This document shows positions 1 to 4,846 of a DNA stretch of 20,352 nucleotides, piece by piece. The position numbers were made by a program, and so were the translations under genes. Below the pieces are notes generated by a model, which saw nothing but the letters and a program-made list of their open reading frames with translations, did no database searches and was not told the origin of the DNA. Numbering within the stretch: the first letter of the stretch is position 1; each line of letters begins with the position of its first letter. Location of the stretch: contig CAJTXV010000029.1 of NCBI GenBank assembly GCA_910584255.1, forward strand, positions 1 to 20,352, given 5' to 3'. Source of the stretch: an uncultured Bacilli bacterium (GTDB taxonomy: Bacteria; Bacillota_I; Bacilli_A; RF39; UBA660).

Positions 1-22
1 ATAAAATATTTTCTCTTGCCAT
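1..22 (-). CDS. Start of a gene running off the left edge
   Basis: A minus-strand ATG at 22-20 opens a frame reading M-A-R-E-N-I-L to the window edge. It lies about 16 bases downstream of the expected start of a near-consensus promoter. Only an AGGT at a long distance could act as ribosome-binding site, so the start is uncertain. Seven residues are too few to recognise a family. The strong promoter and the position at the end of the rep-side minus cluster are all that can be said. Confidence 0.3.
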
Positions 23-44
23 AGAAATTTGATGACCTATTTAA

Positions 45-73
45 AGTATACCTTGTTTGAACACCAATGTCAA
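45..73 (-). promoter_or_regulatory. Near-consensus sigma-A promoter
   Basis: On the minus strand TTGACA (73-68) is followed after exactly 17 bases by TATACT (50-45), giving an expected start near position 38. An imperfect palindrome, AAAGTATACCTT (43-54), overlaps the -10 box and could be an operator. The promoter fires leftward, out of the window. Confidence 0.7.
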
Positions 74-80
74 AAAAAAT

Positions 81-287
81 TTAATTAAGTTTTTTTTGAA
101 TCTTAACTAACTTTTCATAAAGCGCCTTGTTTTTAAAAGCACCATTTAGCCATCCTTCAGCTATAACTTTTCCATAGCCTTTTTTCGAGCTAGCAGCCTC
201 TCTAAAGATAGCCTTGTTAACACTTGATAAAGCGCAAATGATTAAAGTTAACTCTTCTTCATTCAAATCAACTTGGATATTTTTCAT
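81..287 (-). CDS. Small hypothetical protein, 68 aa
   Basis: This is a 68-residue, mostly helical protein beginning MKNIQVDLNEEELTLI. It has a hydrophobic stretch around residues 13-20 and a lysine-rich C-terminus, with no signal peptide or catalytic motif. The start at 287 is supported by a strong GGGAGGA ribosome-binding site at 299-293. That site lies inside a small hairpin whose pairing could limit translation. It follows the 217-aa gene on the same strand with about 100 bases between them and may have its own extended -10 promoter. Small proteins of this kind are common in phage and plasmid accessory regions. I do not recognise a function. Confidence 0.6.
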   Translation of the reverse strand: MKNIQVDLNEEELTLIICALSSVNKAIFREAASSKKGYGKVIAEGWLNGAFKNKALYEKLVKIQKKLN

Positions 288-294
288 GCTATTC

Positions 295-320
295 CTCCCT
301 TCCTGGGAGTTAATATAGCA
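295..320 (-). promoter_or_regulatory. Extended -10 and SD-covering hairpin of the 68-aa gene
   Basis: A minus-strand TGC-TATATT (extended -10, 320-312) has no good -35 box. Just downstream CTCCC (295-299) and GGGAG (305-309) form a 5-bp hairpin containing the gene's Shine-Dalgarno sequence. The hairpin is short, so regulation by it is only a suggestion. Confidence 0.3.
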
Positions 321-389
321 TAGTGAATTTTGCTAATGTTGTCTATTATTCAGATATAAATAAATCAAATTCAAAGGTAAAATGCTAAT

Positions 390-1043
390 TTATTCGTTTA
401 AAAGACCATTTGCCTTTAAAAATTCTTCGAAATAAGGAAGTTTTTCTTCGAGCTCTCTGCAAAACTGTCGCCATTCCGGCAACCGGTGATTATGTCGTTG
501 TTGCCAAATATTCATTAACTGAAGATAGTTAGTTGTCACTCGGCCTGTCATTTCTAATCCCGCTGGCGTAGAATAAAGTAATTTTAAATAATTTTCATGA
601 CTACGATCTGCATTATATTCATTTTGTAATTCCTGCAATCGGTTAATAATCTGCGGATCGGTAAATTCATTAAAGGCGTTTTCCAAATTAAACTTGCTAA
701 TTCGATGCATTGTACTCATTCCAGTTACGATATCTGCAAAGTGATAACGTTGAAATTCAATCCATGCTTTATTTGTAAAGGTTAAATCCATATTCACGAC
801 TATCCCTTTTGCAAACGAACAATGTCCTGAATTTAACGGATTTTTCATCAAATTAAAAACTCTTTTTGTTGAGGGATCAAGCGAAATATCATTATCAATA
901 GTCTCGAAATATTCAATTTGTGCTAATGCTTCTCTGACTTTAGCTATCTCATACTCTTCTATCATTGCATATCCACTAGCAACGACGCTTTCGAAAAAAT
1001 CATAAATTCTTAAATTTGTAATAACAGCATGATTCTTACCCAT
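390..1043 (-). CDS. Phage protein with weak ThyX-like features, 217 aa
   Basis: This 217-residue soluble protein starts with a clear AGGAG ribosome-binding site 9 bases upstream. The central segment (about residues 73-117) runs from SGHCSFAKG to FQRYHFADIVTGMSTMHR. That Arg/His- and Ser-rich pattern recalls the RHRxxS...S.RY core of flavin-dependent thymidylate synthase (ThyX). The C-terminal part, around NIWQQRHNHRLPEWRQFC, resembles phage proteins related to ThyX. The canonical ThyX motif is not intact, so catalysis is doubtful. ThyX-type enzymes methylate dUMP to dTMP with FAD and folate; a degenerate relative could bind nucleotides or be diverted to another task. It lies between rep and the 68-aa gene on the minus strand. 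The family assignment is my recollection of similarity, not a search result. Confidence 0.5.
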   Translation of the reverse strand: MGKNHAVITNLRIYDFFESVVASGYAMIEEYEIAKVREALAQIEYFETIDNDISLDPSTKRVFNLMKNPLNSGHCSFAKGIVVNMDLTFTNKAWIEFQRYHFADIVTGMSTMHRISKFNLENAFNEFTDPQIINRLQELQNEYNADRSHENYLKLLYSTPAGLEMTGRVTTNYLQLMNIWQQRHNHRLPEWRQFCRELEEKLPYFEEFLKANGLLNE

Positions 1044-1110
1044 TTCATCACTCCTAAATCAATATAGTTCATTATGATATTTAATGCCGAATTTATTCTA
1101 ATTGGCGCAT

Positions 1111-1142
1111 TAAAGCATATGCTATTAGCATAGCTAAATAGC
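1111..1142. promoter_or_regulatory. Cluster of TAGC/GCTA dyads between rep and the 217-aa gene
   Basis: The gap holds a perfect dyad, ATGCTA-T-TAGCAT (1119-1131), next to GCTA-AA-TAGC (1133-1142). This is compatible with an operator or a processing signal. I saw no convincing -35/-10 pair for the 217-aa gene nearby. Confidence 0.35.
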
Positions 1143-1153
1143 AATTAAACTTG

Positions 1154-1942
1154 CTAATTTAATATTAATTTTTGGAGTGATTGCATTTTTATCAATTTTT
1201 TCAATTCTTCAGTAGAATAACTACAAATATCTCGTCCTAATGCATTTAAATCTTTAATTTGAGATATTAAATTTCTTCTTTCATCCGTTAATTCATAAAT
1301 TATTTTAGGTTTAATTTCATCATTTTTGTTGAGCCAATCCGGCGTCATTTCTTTTCTAATTGCTTTTTTAGTAGATTTTTTTTGATTATTTAACGATTCA
1401 ATGGTTTTTTCAATGTAGTTTATACGAGCTTTTTTAAATTTAACATTTACAGATTTTTTTATTGCAGTGACTAAATCATCAAGGGAGTAGCGTTTAATCA
1501 TATTATTTAGAGCTTGGGACTCTTTATAATTTGCAGTTTCATTAAATGTTTCTTCAAAAACTTGTTTAACCTCTTCTTTTTCGATTTTAACTTCTTTATA
1601 ATCATAAATTTCTAGTTTGATAGGTTTAACATAAATTTTAGCTGTCTGTCTTTTCCCCACCTCGACAACATGAATTAATCCCAGTTCTTTTAATTTCTTG
1701 ATTGCATAATTAATTGTTCTTAATGATTTATTGAGTTTTTGGGCAATTAAGGACTGATTGTATCGACAGAAAACTCCCAATTCATCTTTCCAATCTTCAT
1801 TTCCTTTTTCACAATTAATCGCTGAAGCCAGGAATGATTTATAAATCAATTCATAGACATCGCGAGTAGTTAAATTTAAAGATTTATATTCGTTTGATTG
1901 TTGCAAATCTGCTATTTGTAATTTAAAATTTATTCTCCCCAT
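1154..1942 (-). CDS. repA: RepA_N-family replication initiator
   Basis: This is the plasmid initiator that would bind the origin and recruit the host primosome. Residues 1-105 (MGRINFKLQ onward) form the N-terminal winged-helix typical of RepA_N proteins; the helix-turn-helix region reads LIAQKLNKSLRTINYAIKKLKELGLI. A lysine/glutamate-rich linker follows. A C-terminal helical domain (about residues 145-225, containing YIEKTIESLNN and TPDWLNK) resembles DnaD, as known for RepA_N proteins. I place the start at 1942: AAGGAG lies 9 bases upstream, whereas the more distal in-frame ATG at 1981 has no ribosome-binding site and would add 13 atypical residues. The 262-aa length is on the short side for the family. 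RepA_N origins usually lie inside rep itself. Expression is probably controlled by an antisense RNA and an attenuator immediately upstream. Confidence 0.85.
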   Translation of the reverse strand: MGRINFKLQIADLQQSNEYKSLNLTTRDVYELIYKSFLASAINCEKGNEDWKDELGVFCRYNQSLIAQKLNKSLRTINYAIKKLKELGLIHVVEVGKRQTAKIYVKPIKLEIYDYKEVKIEKEEVKQVFEETFNETANYKESQALNNMIKRYSLDDLVTAIKKSVNVKFKKARINYIEKTIESLNNQKKSTKKAIRKEMTPDWLNKNDEIKPKIIYELTDERRNLISQIKDLNALGRDICSYSTEELKKLIKMQSLQKLILN

Positions 1943-1943
1943 G

Positions 1944-1975
1944 AAAAAAAGCTCCTTCTTTTTTAGAAAATGAGC
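1944..1975 (-). terminator. Attenuator-type hairpin directly before the rep start codon
   Basis: On the minus strand GCTC (1975-1972) pairs with GAGC (1954-1951). The stem is extended by UUUU against AGAA-type bases with one mismatch, and seven T residues (1950-1944) follow, one base before the rep ATG. The rep Shine-Dalgarno AAGGAG (1957-1952) lies within the right arm. The structure could both terminate rep transcription and mask the ribosome-binding site, as in the pT181 repC attenuator. Confidence 0.6.
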
Positions 1976-2033
1976 CCACATGAATAAAATTTTATAGACA
2001 AATCACTATAATTTAGATATAATATTCATGTGG
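1976..2033. repeat. Perfect 11-bp inverted repeat in the rep leader
   Basis: CCACATGAATA (1976-1986) and TATTCATGTGG (2023-2033) are exact inverted copies separated by 36 bases. In the rep leader RNA they would form a long stem abutting the attenuator hairpin. The DNA between them carries the antisense RNA promoter. A smaller TATAG/CTATA pair lies within the loop. Confidence 0.6.
1995..2023 (+). promoter_or_regulatory. Promoter of the rep antisense RNA
   Basis: TAGACA (1995-2000), a 17-bp spacer and a perfect TATAAT (2018-2023) point rightward, opposite to rep. The expected transcript start is about 2030. Confidence 0.7.
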
Positions 2034-2091
2034 TTGTTAATCATTTTTTAAACCGTAATTTCTAGTTTGGCGACTTGGTTACGGTTTTTTT
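2030..2091 (+). ncRNA. Candidate countertranscribed RNA controlling rep
   Basis: The predicted transcript is about 62 nt, fully antisense to the rep mRNA leader. It ends in an intrinsic terminator: AAACCGTAA (2050-2058) pairs with TTACGGTTT (2079-2087), followed by a T run to 2091. The 20-nt loop contains TTTGGCGA (2066-2073), including U-U-G-G, which fits the YUNR U-turn motif of known plasmid antisense RNAs. Plasmid antisense RNAs of this layout lower initiator synthesis and set copy number. A segment near its 5' half (2041-2047) is complementary to a leader sequence that could pair with the left arm of the attenuator. Only sequence evidence supports it. Confidence 0.65.
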
Positions 2092-2112
2092 AATGAATTT
2101 TGTTAAGTTAAT

Positions 2113-2139
2113 CTTATAACATAAATTAGTAAATTTCAA
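2113..2139 (-). promoter_or_regulatory. Probable rep promoter
   Basis: On the minus strand TTGAAA (2139-2134) precedes an extended -10, TGT-TATAAG (2121-2113). The spacer is 15 bp, short but tolerated with a TGN extension. The start would be near 2106, giving a leader of about 160 nt that covers the antisense RNA target. Confidence 0.5.
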
Positions 2140-2178
2140 GAGTGATTTTATTTTATTCATAGAATCGCTCTTTTTTTT
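2138..2178 (+). terminator. Intrinsic terminator
   Basis: AAGAGTGATT (2138-2147) pairs with AATCGCTCTT (2163-2172), with one G-U pair, and runs into eight T residues (2171-2178). It would catch rightward readthrough from the antisense RNA. Confidence 0.6.
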
Positions 2179-2202
2179 ATTTATTTTTTGATGATATTAA
2201 GA

Positions 2203-2284
2203 TAGTCTATTAGATTAAATTTTTATATAAATATAGACTAGAAATAAATTGCGCATCACTGCTAAGCATTAAATTGCGTATCAC
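2203..2284. repeat. Dyad plus two iteron-like direct repeats
   Basis: TAGTCTAT (2203-2210) and ATAGACTA (2233-2240) flank an almost pure A/T stretch. Next to it are two near-identical 15-mers, TAAATTGCGCATCAC (2245-2259) and TAAATTGCGTATCAC (2270-2284), 25 bp apart. The arrangement resembles a small replication-origin or regulator-binding region. RepA_N origins are normally inside rep, so this may instead be a secondary or operator site. Confidence 0.4.
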
Positions 2285-2291
2285 CAAAATA

Positions 2292-2318
2292 AAAAACAGA
2301 TTATAACAATCTGTTTTT
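2292..2318. terminator. Bidirectional terminator-like hairpin
   Basis: AAAAACAGATT (2292-2302) and AATCTGTTTTT (2308-2318) form a perfect 11-bp stem with a 5-base loop. A/T runs on both sides allow function in either direction, separating rep control from the par region. Confidence 0.6.
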
Positions 2319-2354
2319 CGATAATCATTTTATTAGCAAACAAATTTTTGAAGG

Positions 2355-2400
2355 AAGTGAGTTCTTTTCCTGGTAGTAAACACTTAGAACTCACTTTTTA
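2355..2400 (+). terminator. Second terminator-like hairpin before parC
   Basis: AAGTGAGTTCT (2355-2365) pairs perfectly with AGAACTCACTT (2386-2396) around a 20-base loop, followed by a short T run. It could terminate rightward transcription or be part of a small RNA; no clear promoter for such an RNA is visible. Confidence 0.45.
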
Positions 2401-2438
2401 TTGTTTGCAACTTTTTCAAAATATATTCTTTTTAAAAA

Positions 2439-2601
2439 GTGCAATTTTTTGCACATTAACCTTTCCTGAAAGTGCAATTTTTTGCACTTTTTTAAAAAAT
2501 AAGATTGAAATTTACTATCCAGATGCTATAATTAATTTGAGGGTTTCAGAAAGTTGCAATTTTTTGCACTTTTAAATTTTAAATGGTGCAATTTTTTGCA
2601 C
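2439..2601. repeat. parC: parC-like centromere: four 16-bp palindromes
   Basis: GTGCAATTTTTTGCAC occurs at 2439-2454, 2472-2487 and 2586-2601, and with its first base changed to T at 2554-2569. Each copy is an inverted repeat, GTGCAA/TTGCAC. Two copies lie upstream and two downstream of the par promoter, with spacings of 33, 82 and 32 bp. The outer pair share the right flank ATTAA; the inner pair share the right flank CTTTT and a TTTC..GAAAG left flank. ParR dimers would bind here to load ParM filaments and repress the operon. Confidence 0.75.
2505..2532 (+). promoter_or_regulatory. par operon promoter
   Basis: TTGAAA (2505-2510), a 16-bp spacer and TATAAT (2527-2532) preceded by TGC (extended -10) sit exactly between the two pairs of palindromes. 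ParR binding on both sides would silence it. Transcription would start near 2539. Confidence 0.75.
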
Positions 2602-2617
2602 ATTAAGGAGAGAGTTT

Positions 2618-3583
2618 ATGAAAAAGAAAAATTTTAAAACAAATGATGCTGAATCTGTAGTAAGCGTCGATATCGGTAATATTACATCAATATCAAAAAG
2701 TGCAACAGAATTAGTAACATTTGAAAGCAGATGCATCGATGCTGATGAAGTACATGAATTTGTTAATCCAGAGATTTTTGAAATAGACGGAAAATCTTAT
2801 GTCATGGGGCAAGGTTCTTTTGAAAACAATTTAGTTAAACATCAAAAAGATAATTACATTGCTTTATTATATTACGCGATTGCAAAAGTTACAGATTCAT
2901 CAAATATTAATCTAACTATCGGAGTCCCAGCTGGGCAATTTAAAAAAGAAAGAGCAAACATTCAAAAATTGATTGAAGATAATAATTGCAAAACAATTAA
3001 AATAAATGGAGAAGCTCGTGTGATCACCATTAATAATATCTTTGTTGTGCCGGAAGGATACGGTGTTAAAATAGAATTTTTTAATAAATCTAAGGAAACA
3101 ACAAATGTTTTACAAAAAGGACTTAAAACTCTAATCATTGATATTGGTGGTGGAACTATTGATATCGCTGAATTTGATGAGAACGATAGATTCGCAAATG
3201 GTAAATCTATAACACTAGGATTATTAGATTTATATAAGGATGTAAGGGACGTAATAGTGAATGAACATTATTATAATGTAGATCTAGCAGATGTTCGTAA
3301 ATATTTTGAGGGTAAATTAGTAATTAAAAATGATAACTTTGAAGATGACACTAGCTTTATTGAACCGGCTATTTCAAAATTTTATTTAAAATTTATTAAT
3401 GAGTTGAAAGGCCTATATCCTCGACTCGAGCAGTACAATTTAATACTTTGTGGTGGCGGTGCTGATTATACAGAAGAATATTTCAGAGAATCATACCCAC
3501 ATGCTTTAATTGTGACTGACATCACAGCAAATGCAAAAGGATTTAGAAAGGCAGGCGTAGCCAAATGGCGTCAATCCGAATAA
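2618..3583 (+). CDS. parM: ParM-like actin-family plasmid segregation ATPase
   Basis: ParM polymerises with bound nucleotide into filaments that push sister plasmids apart. All three actin-fold nucleotide elements are visible: phosphate-1 around VSVDIGN (residues 15-21), phosphate-2 at LIIDIGGGTIDI (172-183) and the adenosine motif LILCGGGA (275-282). The 321-aa length is normal for plasmid ParM/AlfA/StbA-like proteins. The start has an AAGGAG site (2605-2610) directly after the last centromere palindrome. parR overlaps its 3' end by 19 bases, implying translational coupling. A related use is the actin-like protein of some phages that positions DNA, but the parC and ParR context favours partitioning. 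Confidence 0.9.
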   Translation: MKKKNFKTNDAESVVSVDIGNITSISKSATELVTFESRCIDADEVHEFVNPEIFEIDGKSYVMGQGSFENNLVKHQKDNYIALLYYAIAKVTDSSNINLTIGVPAGQFKKERANIQKLIEDNNCKTIKINGEARVITINNIFVVPEGYGVKIEFFNKSKETTNVLQKGLKTLIIDIGGGTIDIAEFDENDRFANGKSITLGLLDLYKDVRDVIVNEHYYNVDLADVRKYFEGKLVIKNDNFEDDTSFIEPAISKFYLKFINELKGLYPRLEQYNLILCGGGADYTEEYFRESYPHALIVTDITANAKGFRKAGVAKWRQSE

Positions 3584-3852
3584 CATTTACAAACGAAGAA
3601 AAATATTTAGTAGATTATCTTCGTAGCAAATCGAAACCTAATTTATTTATTAAAGATTTGATAAAAGAAGCAATGAATAGCGAATATTATCGGCTAACTG
3701 GCCAAGTGCCAGCTTTTTTCGGTAAAATATCTGATAAATCAATTGCTAATAATGACTTAATTATCGAAAAAAATGATAATATATCTGAGAATTTAACTTT
3801 CATAGATGAAGATGACGTTGATATTGATATCAGCGACATGGAGGATTTCTAA
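3565..3852 (+). CDS. parR: ParR-like ribbon-helix-helix centromere-binding adaptor
   Basis: This 95-aa protein has an N-terminal beta strand, ASIRITF (2-8), and helices up to about residue 35 (FIKDLIKEAM) that match a ribbon-helix-helix DNA-binding fold. Its C-terminal third is acidic (EDDVDIDISDMEDF), as expected for the segment that caps or activates ParM filaments. Ribbon-helix-helix proteins bind palindromes as paired dimers, which fits the inverted-repeat sites upstream of parM. The ATG lies within the end of parM with only a weak ribosome-binding site, so translation is probably coupled. The next gene starts on its stop codon (TAATG). Confidence 0.8.
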   Translation: MASIRITFTNEEKYLVDYLRSKSKPNLFIKDLIKEAMNSEYYRLTGQVPAFFGKISDKSIANNDLIIEKNDNISENLTFIDEDDVDIDISDMEDF

Positions 3853-4058
3853 TGTTGGTTAAAGATATCATTAGACAAAAAAGAAAAGAATTAGGATTAA
3901 CTTATGAAGAATTAGGGAAAAAATGTGGGGTTGATAAATCAACAGTACGGAAATGGGAGCTAGGATTGATTAATAACATGCGTCGGGATAACATTATCCG
4001 TCTTTCCAAAGCTCTAGATATTAGCCCGCTTGTCATATTGGAGATGGAGGAGAATTAA
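3852..4058 (+). CDS. XRE-family helix-turn-helix protein
   Basis: The 68-aa protein is a single HTH_3/XRE domain: helices LVKDIIRQKRKELGL, TYEELGKKCG and the recognition helix DKSTVRKWELG (about residues 28-38), then a fourth helix ending in DISPLVILEM. Such proteins are DNA-binding regulators. It begins on the parR stop codon with GGAGG (3840-3844) upstream, so it is the third gene of the par operon. It might co-regulate the partition operon or the neighbouring toxin promoter, which carries a palindrome over its -10 box; that link is inference. Confidence 0.8.
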   Translation: MLVKDIIRQKRKELGLTYEELGKKCGVDKSTVRKWELGLINNMRRDNIIRLSKALDISPLVILEMEEN

Positions 4059-4059
4059 T

Positions 4060-4434
4060 ATGAAATTTCTTGAAGATGCGGTTAACAAATATAATAAATC
4101 AATTATTGACCGAGAGATTGTTGAATGCTATGAAAGTGATTTTTTTATTAAAGACATCGAAAAATCAGATGTTAATTCTGATATAGAATATCTTTTTTTC
4201 AAAATGTATAAGAAAGAGTTTATCAATTATCTAGAAGATATTTATGCGAGCGACAAGTTTATAGCAAAATATTTTCAAAAATTCGATAAATATATTTATA
4301 TTGTCGCGCTAAATTACAAATCAGCTTTAGGCGATAAATTAAATTATATTCAATTATATGAAGATGAAGAAACTGCAAAAAATGATTTATCTATTAGAAG
4401 AAAGAACTTAATTAATGCTCTAACAAATTTCTAA
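4060..4434 (+). CDS. Hypothetical protein, fourth gene of the par operon, 124 aa
   Basis: I do not recognise this protein. It is 124 aa, rich in Lys, Asp, Glu, Tyr and Phe, soluble and predominantly helical, with no membrane segment or obvious catalytic motif. I chose ATG 4060 (MKFLEDAV) because GGAGG lies just upstream; an earlier ATG at 4030 would overlap the XRE gene by 29 bases and lacks a good site. It is the last gene before a strong terminator, so it is co-transcribed with parMR and the regulator. A role in stability or partition is possible from context only. Confidence 0.6.
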   Translation: MKFLEDAVNKYNKSIIDREIVECYESDFFIKDIEKSDVNSDIEYLFFKMYKKEFINYLEDIYASDKFIAKYFQKFDKYIYIVALNYKSALGDKLNYIQLYEDEETAKNDLSIRRKNLINALTNF

Positions 4435-4436
4435 AC

Positions 4437-4475
4437 AAAAAGTAGCAAGTGATTTCGGTCGCCTGCTACTTTTTT
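4437..4475 (+). terminator. Terminator of the par operon
   Basis: AAAAAGTAGCA (4437-4447) pairs perfectly with TGCTACTTTTT (4464-4474), followed by more T residues. It begins two bases after the upstream stop codon. Confidence 0.85.
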
Positions 4476-4494
4476 ATTTTTTTCAAAAAAAGAC

Positions 4495-4523
4495 TTGCAT
4501 ACGAATACTGCATGTAGTATAAT
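4495..4523 (+). promoter_or_regulatory. Strong promoter with operator-like palindrome, toxin gene
   Basis: TTGCAT (4495-4500), a 17-bp spacer and TATAAT (4518-4523) form a strong promoter. ATACT-GCATGT-AGTAT (4505-4520) is a 14/16 palindrome reaching into the -10 box and could be a repressor site. The predicted start, about 4530, coincides with the Shine-Dalgarno sequence, so the 5' leader would be only about a dozen bases. Confidence 0.7.
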
Positions 4524-4542
4524 ATATTTAGGAGGTGAGGAA

Positions 4543-4671
4543 ATGCTAGATAAAATAAAAGAGTGTAGCGAAATATTTTATAACTTCGCTACACCCATAT
4601 CGACAATATTAGTTGGCTTATTAGCTTATATAGCAACTAATAACAAACCAAAGCGAAATAAAAAACGCTAA
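4543..4671 (+). CDS. Small membrane peptide, probable type I toxin, 42 aa
   Basis: The 42-residue peptide has a short charged N-terminus (MLDKIKECSE), one membrane segment (about residues 16-32, containing ATPISTILVGLLAYIAT) and a basic tail (NKPKRNKKR). It recalls Fst/PepA1-type toxins, which share an A/T-P motif, a hydrophobic helix, a Tyr near its end and a charged tail. These peptides insert in the inner membrane and depolarise it when their antisense RNA is lost. The ribosome-binding site AGGAGGTGA (4530-4538) is perfectly complementary to the 16S tail. A minus-strand promoter downstream would make an antisense RNA across most of the gene. It sits directly after the par operon, where a post-segregational killing locus is expected. 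It could also be an unrelated phage membrane peptide. Confidence 0.6.
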   Translation: MLDKIKECSEIFYNFATPISTILVGLLAYIATNNKPKRNKKR

Positions 4672-4699
4672 GGTTTAATAGAGGGTGTGCAACCACCCT
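4555..4699 (-). ncRNA. Candidate antisense antitoxin RNA
   Basis: From the extended -10 promoter at 4735-4706, a minus-strand RNA would start near 4699. It would cross the toxin's 3' end and most of its coding region. It would stop at a hairpin (GTGTAGCGAA / TTCGCTACAC, 4563-4572 with 4585-4594) followed on that strand by TCTTTTATTTTAT. This gives about 145 nt fully complementary to the toxin message, as in TxpA/RatA-type systems. Existence and ends are inferred. Confidence 0.5.
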
Positions 4700-4701
4700 C
4701 T
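4680..4701 (+). terminator. Hairpin after the toxin gene
   Basis: AGAGGGTG (4680-4687) pairs with CACCCTCT (4694-4701) around TGCAAC. The following T tract is poor (TTACTATT), so it may be a modest terminator or a 3' stabilising stem. It also lies at the 5' end of the antisense RNA. Confidence 0.6.
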
Positions 4702-4705
4702 TACT

Positions 4706-4735
4706 ATTATAACATCTAGCTGAATAATATGTTAA
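4706..4735 (-). promoter_or_regulatory. Promoter of the antisense RNA
   Basis: On the minus strand TTAACA (4735-4730) precedes TATAAT (4711-4706) by 18 bp, with an upstream TGT giving an extended -10. It points back into the toxin gene. Confidence 0.6.
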
Positions 4736-4845
4736 GAATTTATTTGATTATATTAATGACAGTTTTTTTAATGTTTAAAAAAACATATTTAATCGGTAGC
4801 TTACTACTAATCTTCATATTTTATTATTTTAGAAAGGATAGTTAA
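4729..4845 (+). CDS. Possible 38-aa hydrophobic peptide
   Basis: An ATG at 4729 opens a 38-codon frame, MLRIYLIILMTVFLMFKK then a second hydrophobic stretch ending IFYYFRKDS. It would give two short membrane segments. Its stop precedes the next start by one base. There is no ribosome-binding site upstream, and its start overlaps the antisense promoter, so it may be fortuitous in AT-rich DNA. Confidence 0.25.
   Translation: MLRIYLIILMTVFLMFKKTYLIGSLLLIFIFYYFRKDS
4744..4786 (+). promoter_or_regulatory. Possible promoter of the 4.8-10.1 kb operon
   Basis: TTGATT (4744-4749), 17 bp and TTTAAT (4767-4772) are a moderate sigma-A match. The palindrome ATGTTT-AAAA-AAACAT (4771-4786) covers the expected start near 4779 and could be an operator. 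It is the only candidate I see ahead of the long plus-strand operon. Confidence 0.35.
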
Positions 4846-4846
4846 G

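Noticed and set aside
1943..1981. Longer rep start at ATG 1981
   Set aside because: No ribosome-binding site upstream; the codons overlap the attenuator hairpin, while ATG 1942 has AAGGAG and matches the family N-terminus.
2348..2575. 75-codon plus-strand frame upstream of parM
   Set aside because: It is made largely of the parC palindromes and spans the par promoter; translation gives repeated SAIFCTF/NFLHF-like stretches with no plausible protein and no good start.
2439..2601. CRISPR-like array
   Set aside because: Repeats are 16 bp, strongly palindromic and irregularly spaced (33, 82, 32), with a promoter and leader between them and no cas genes.
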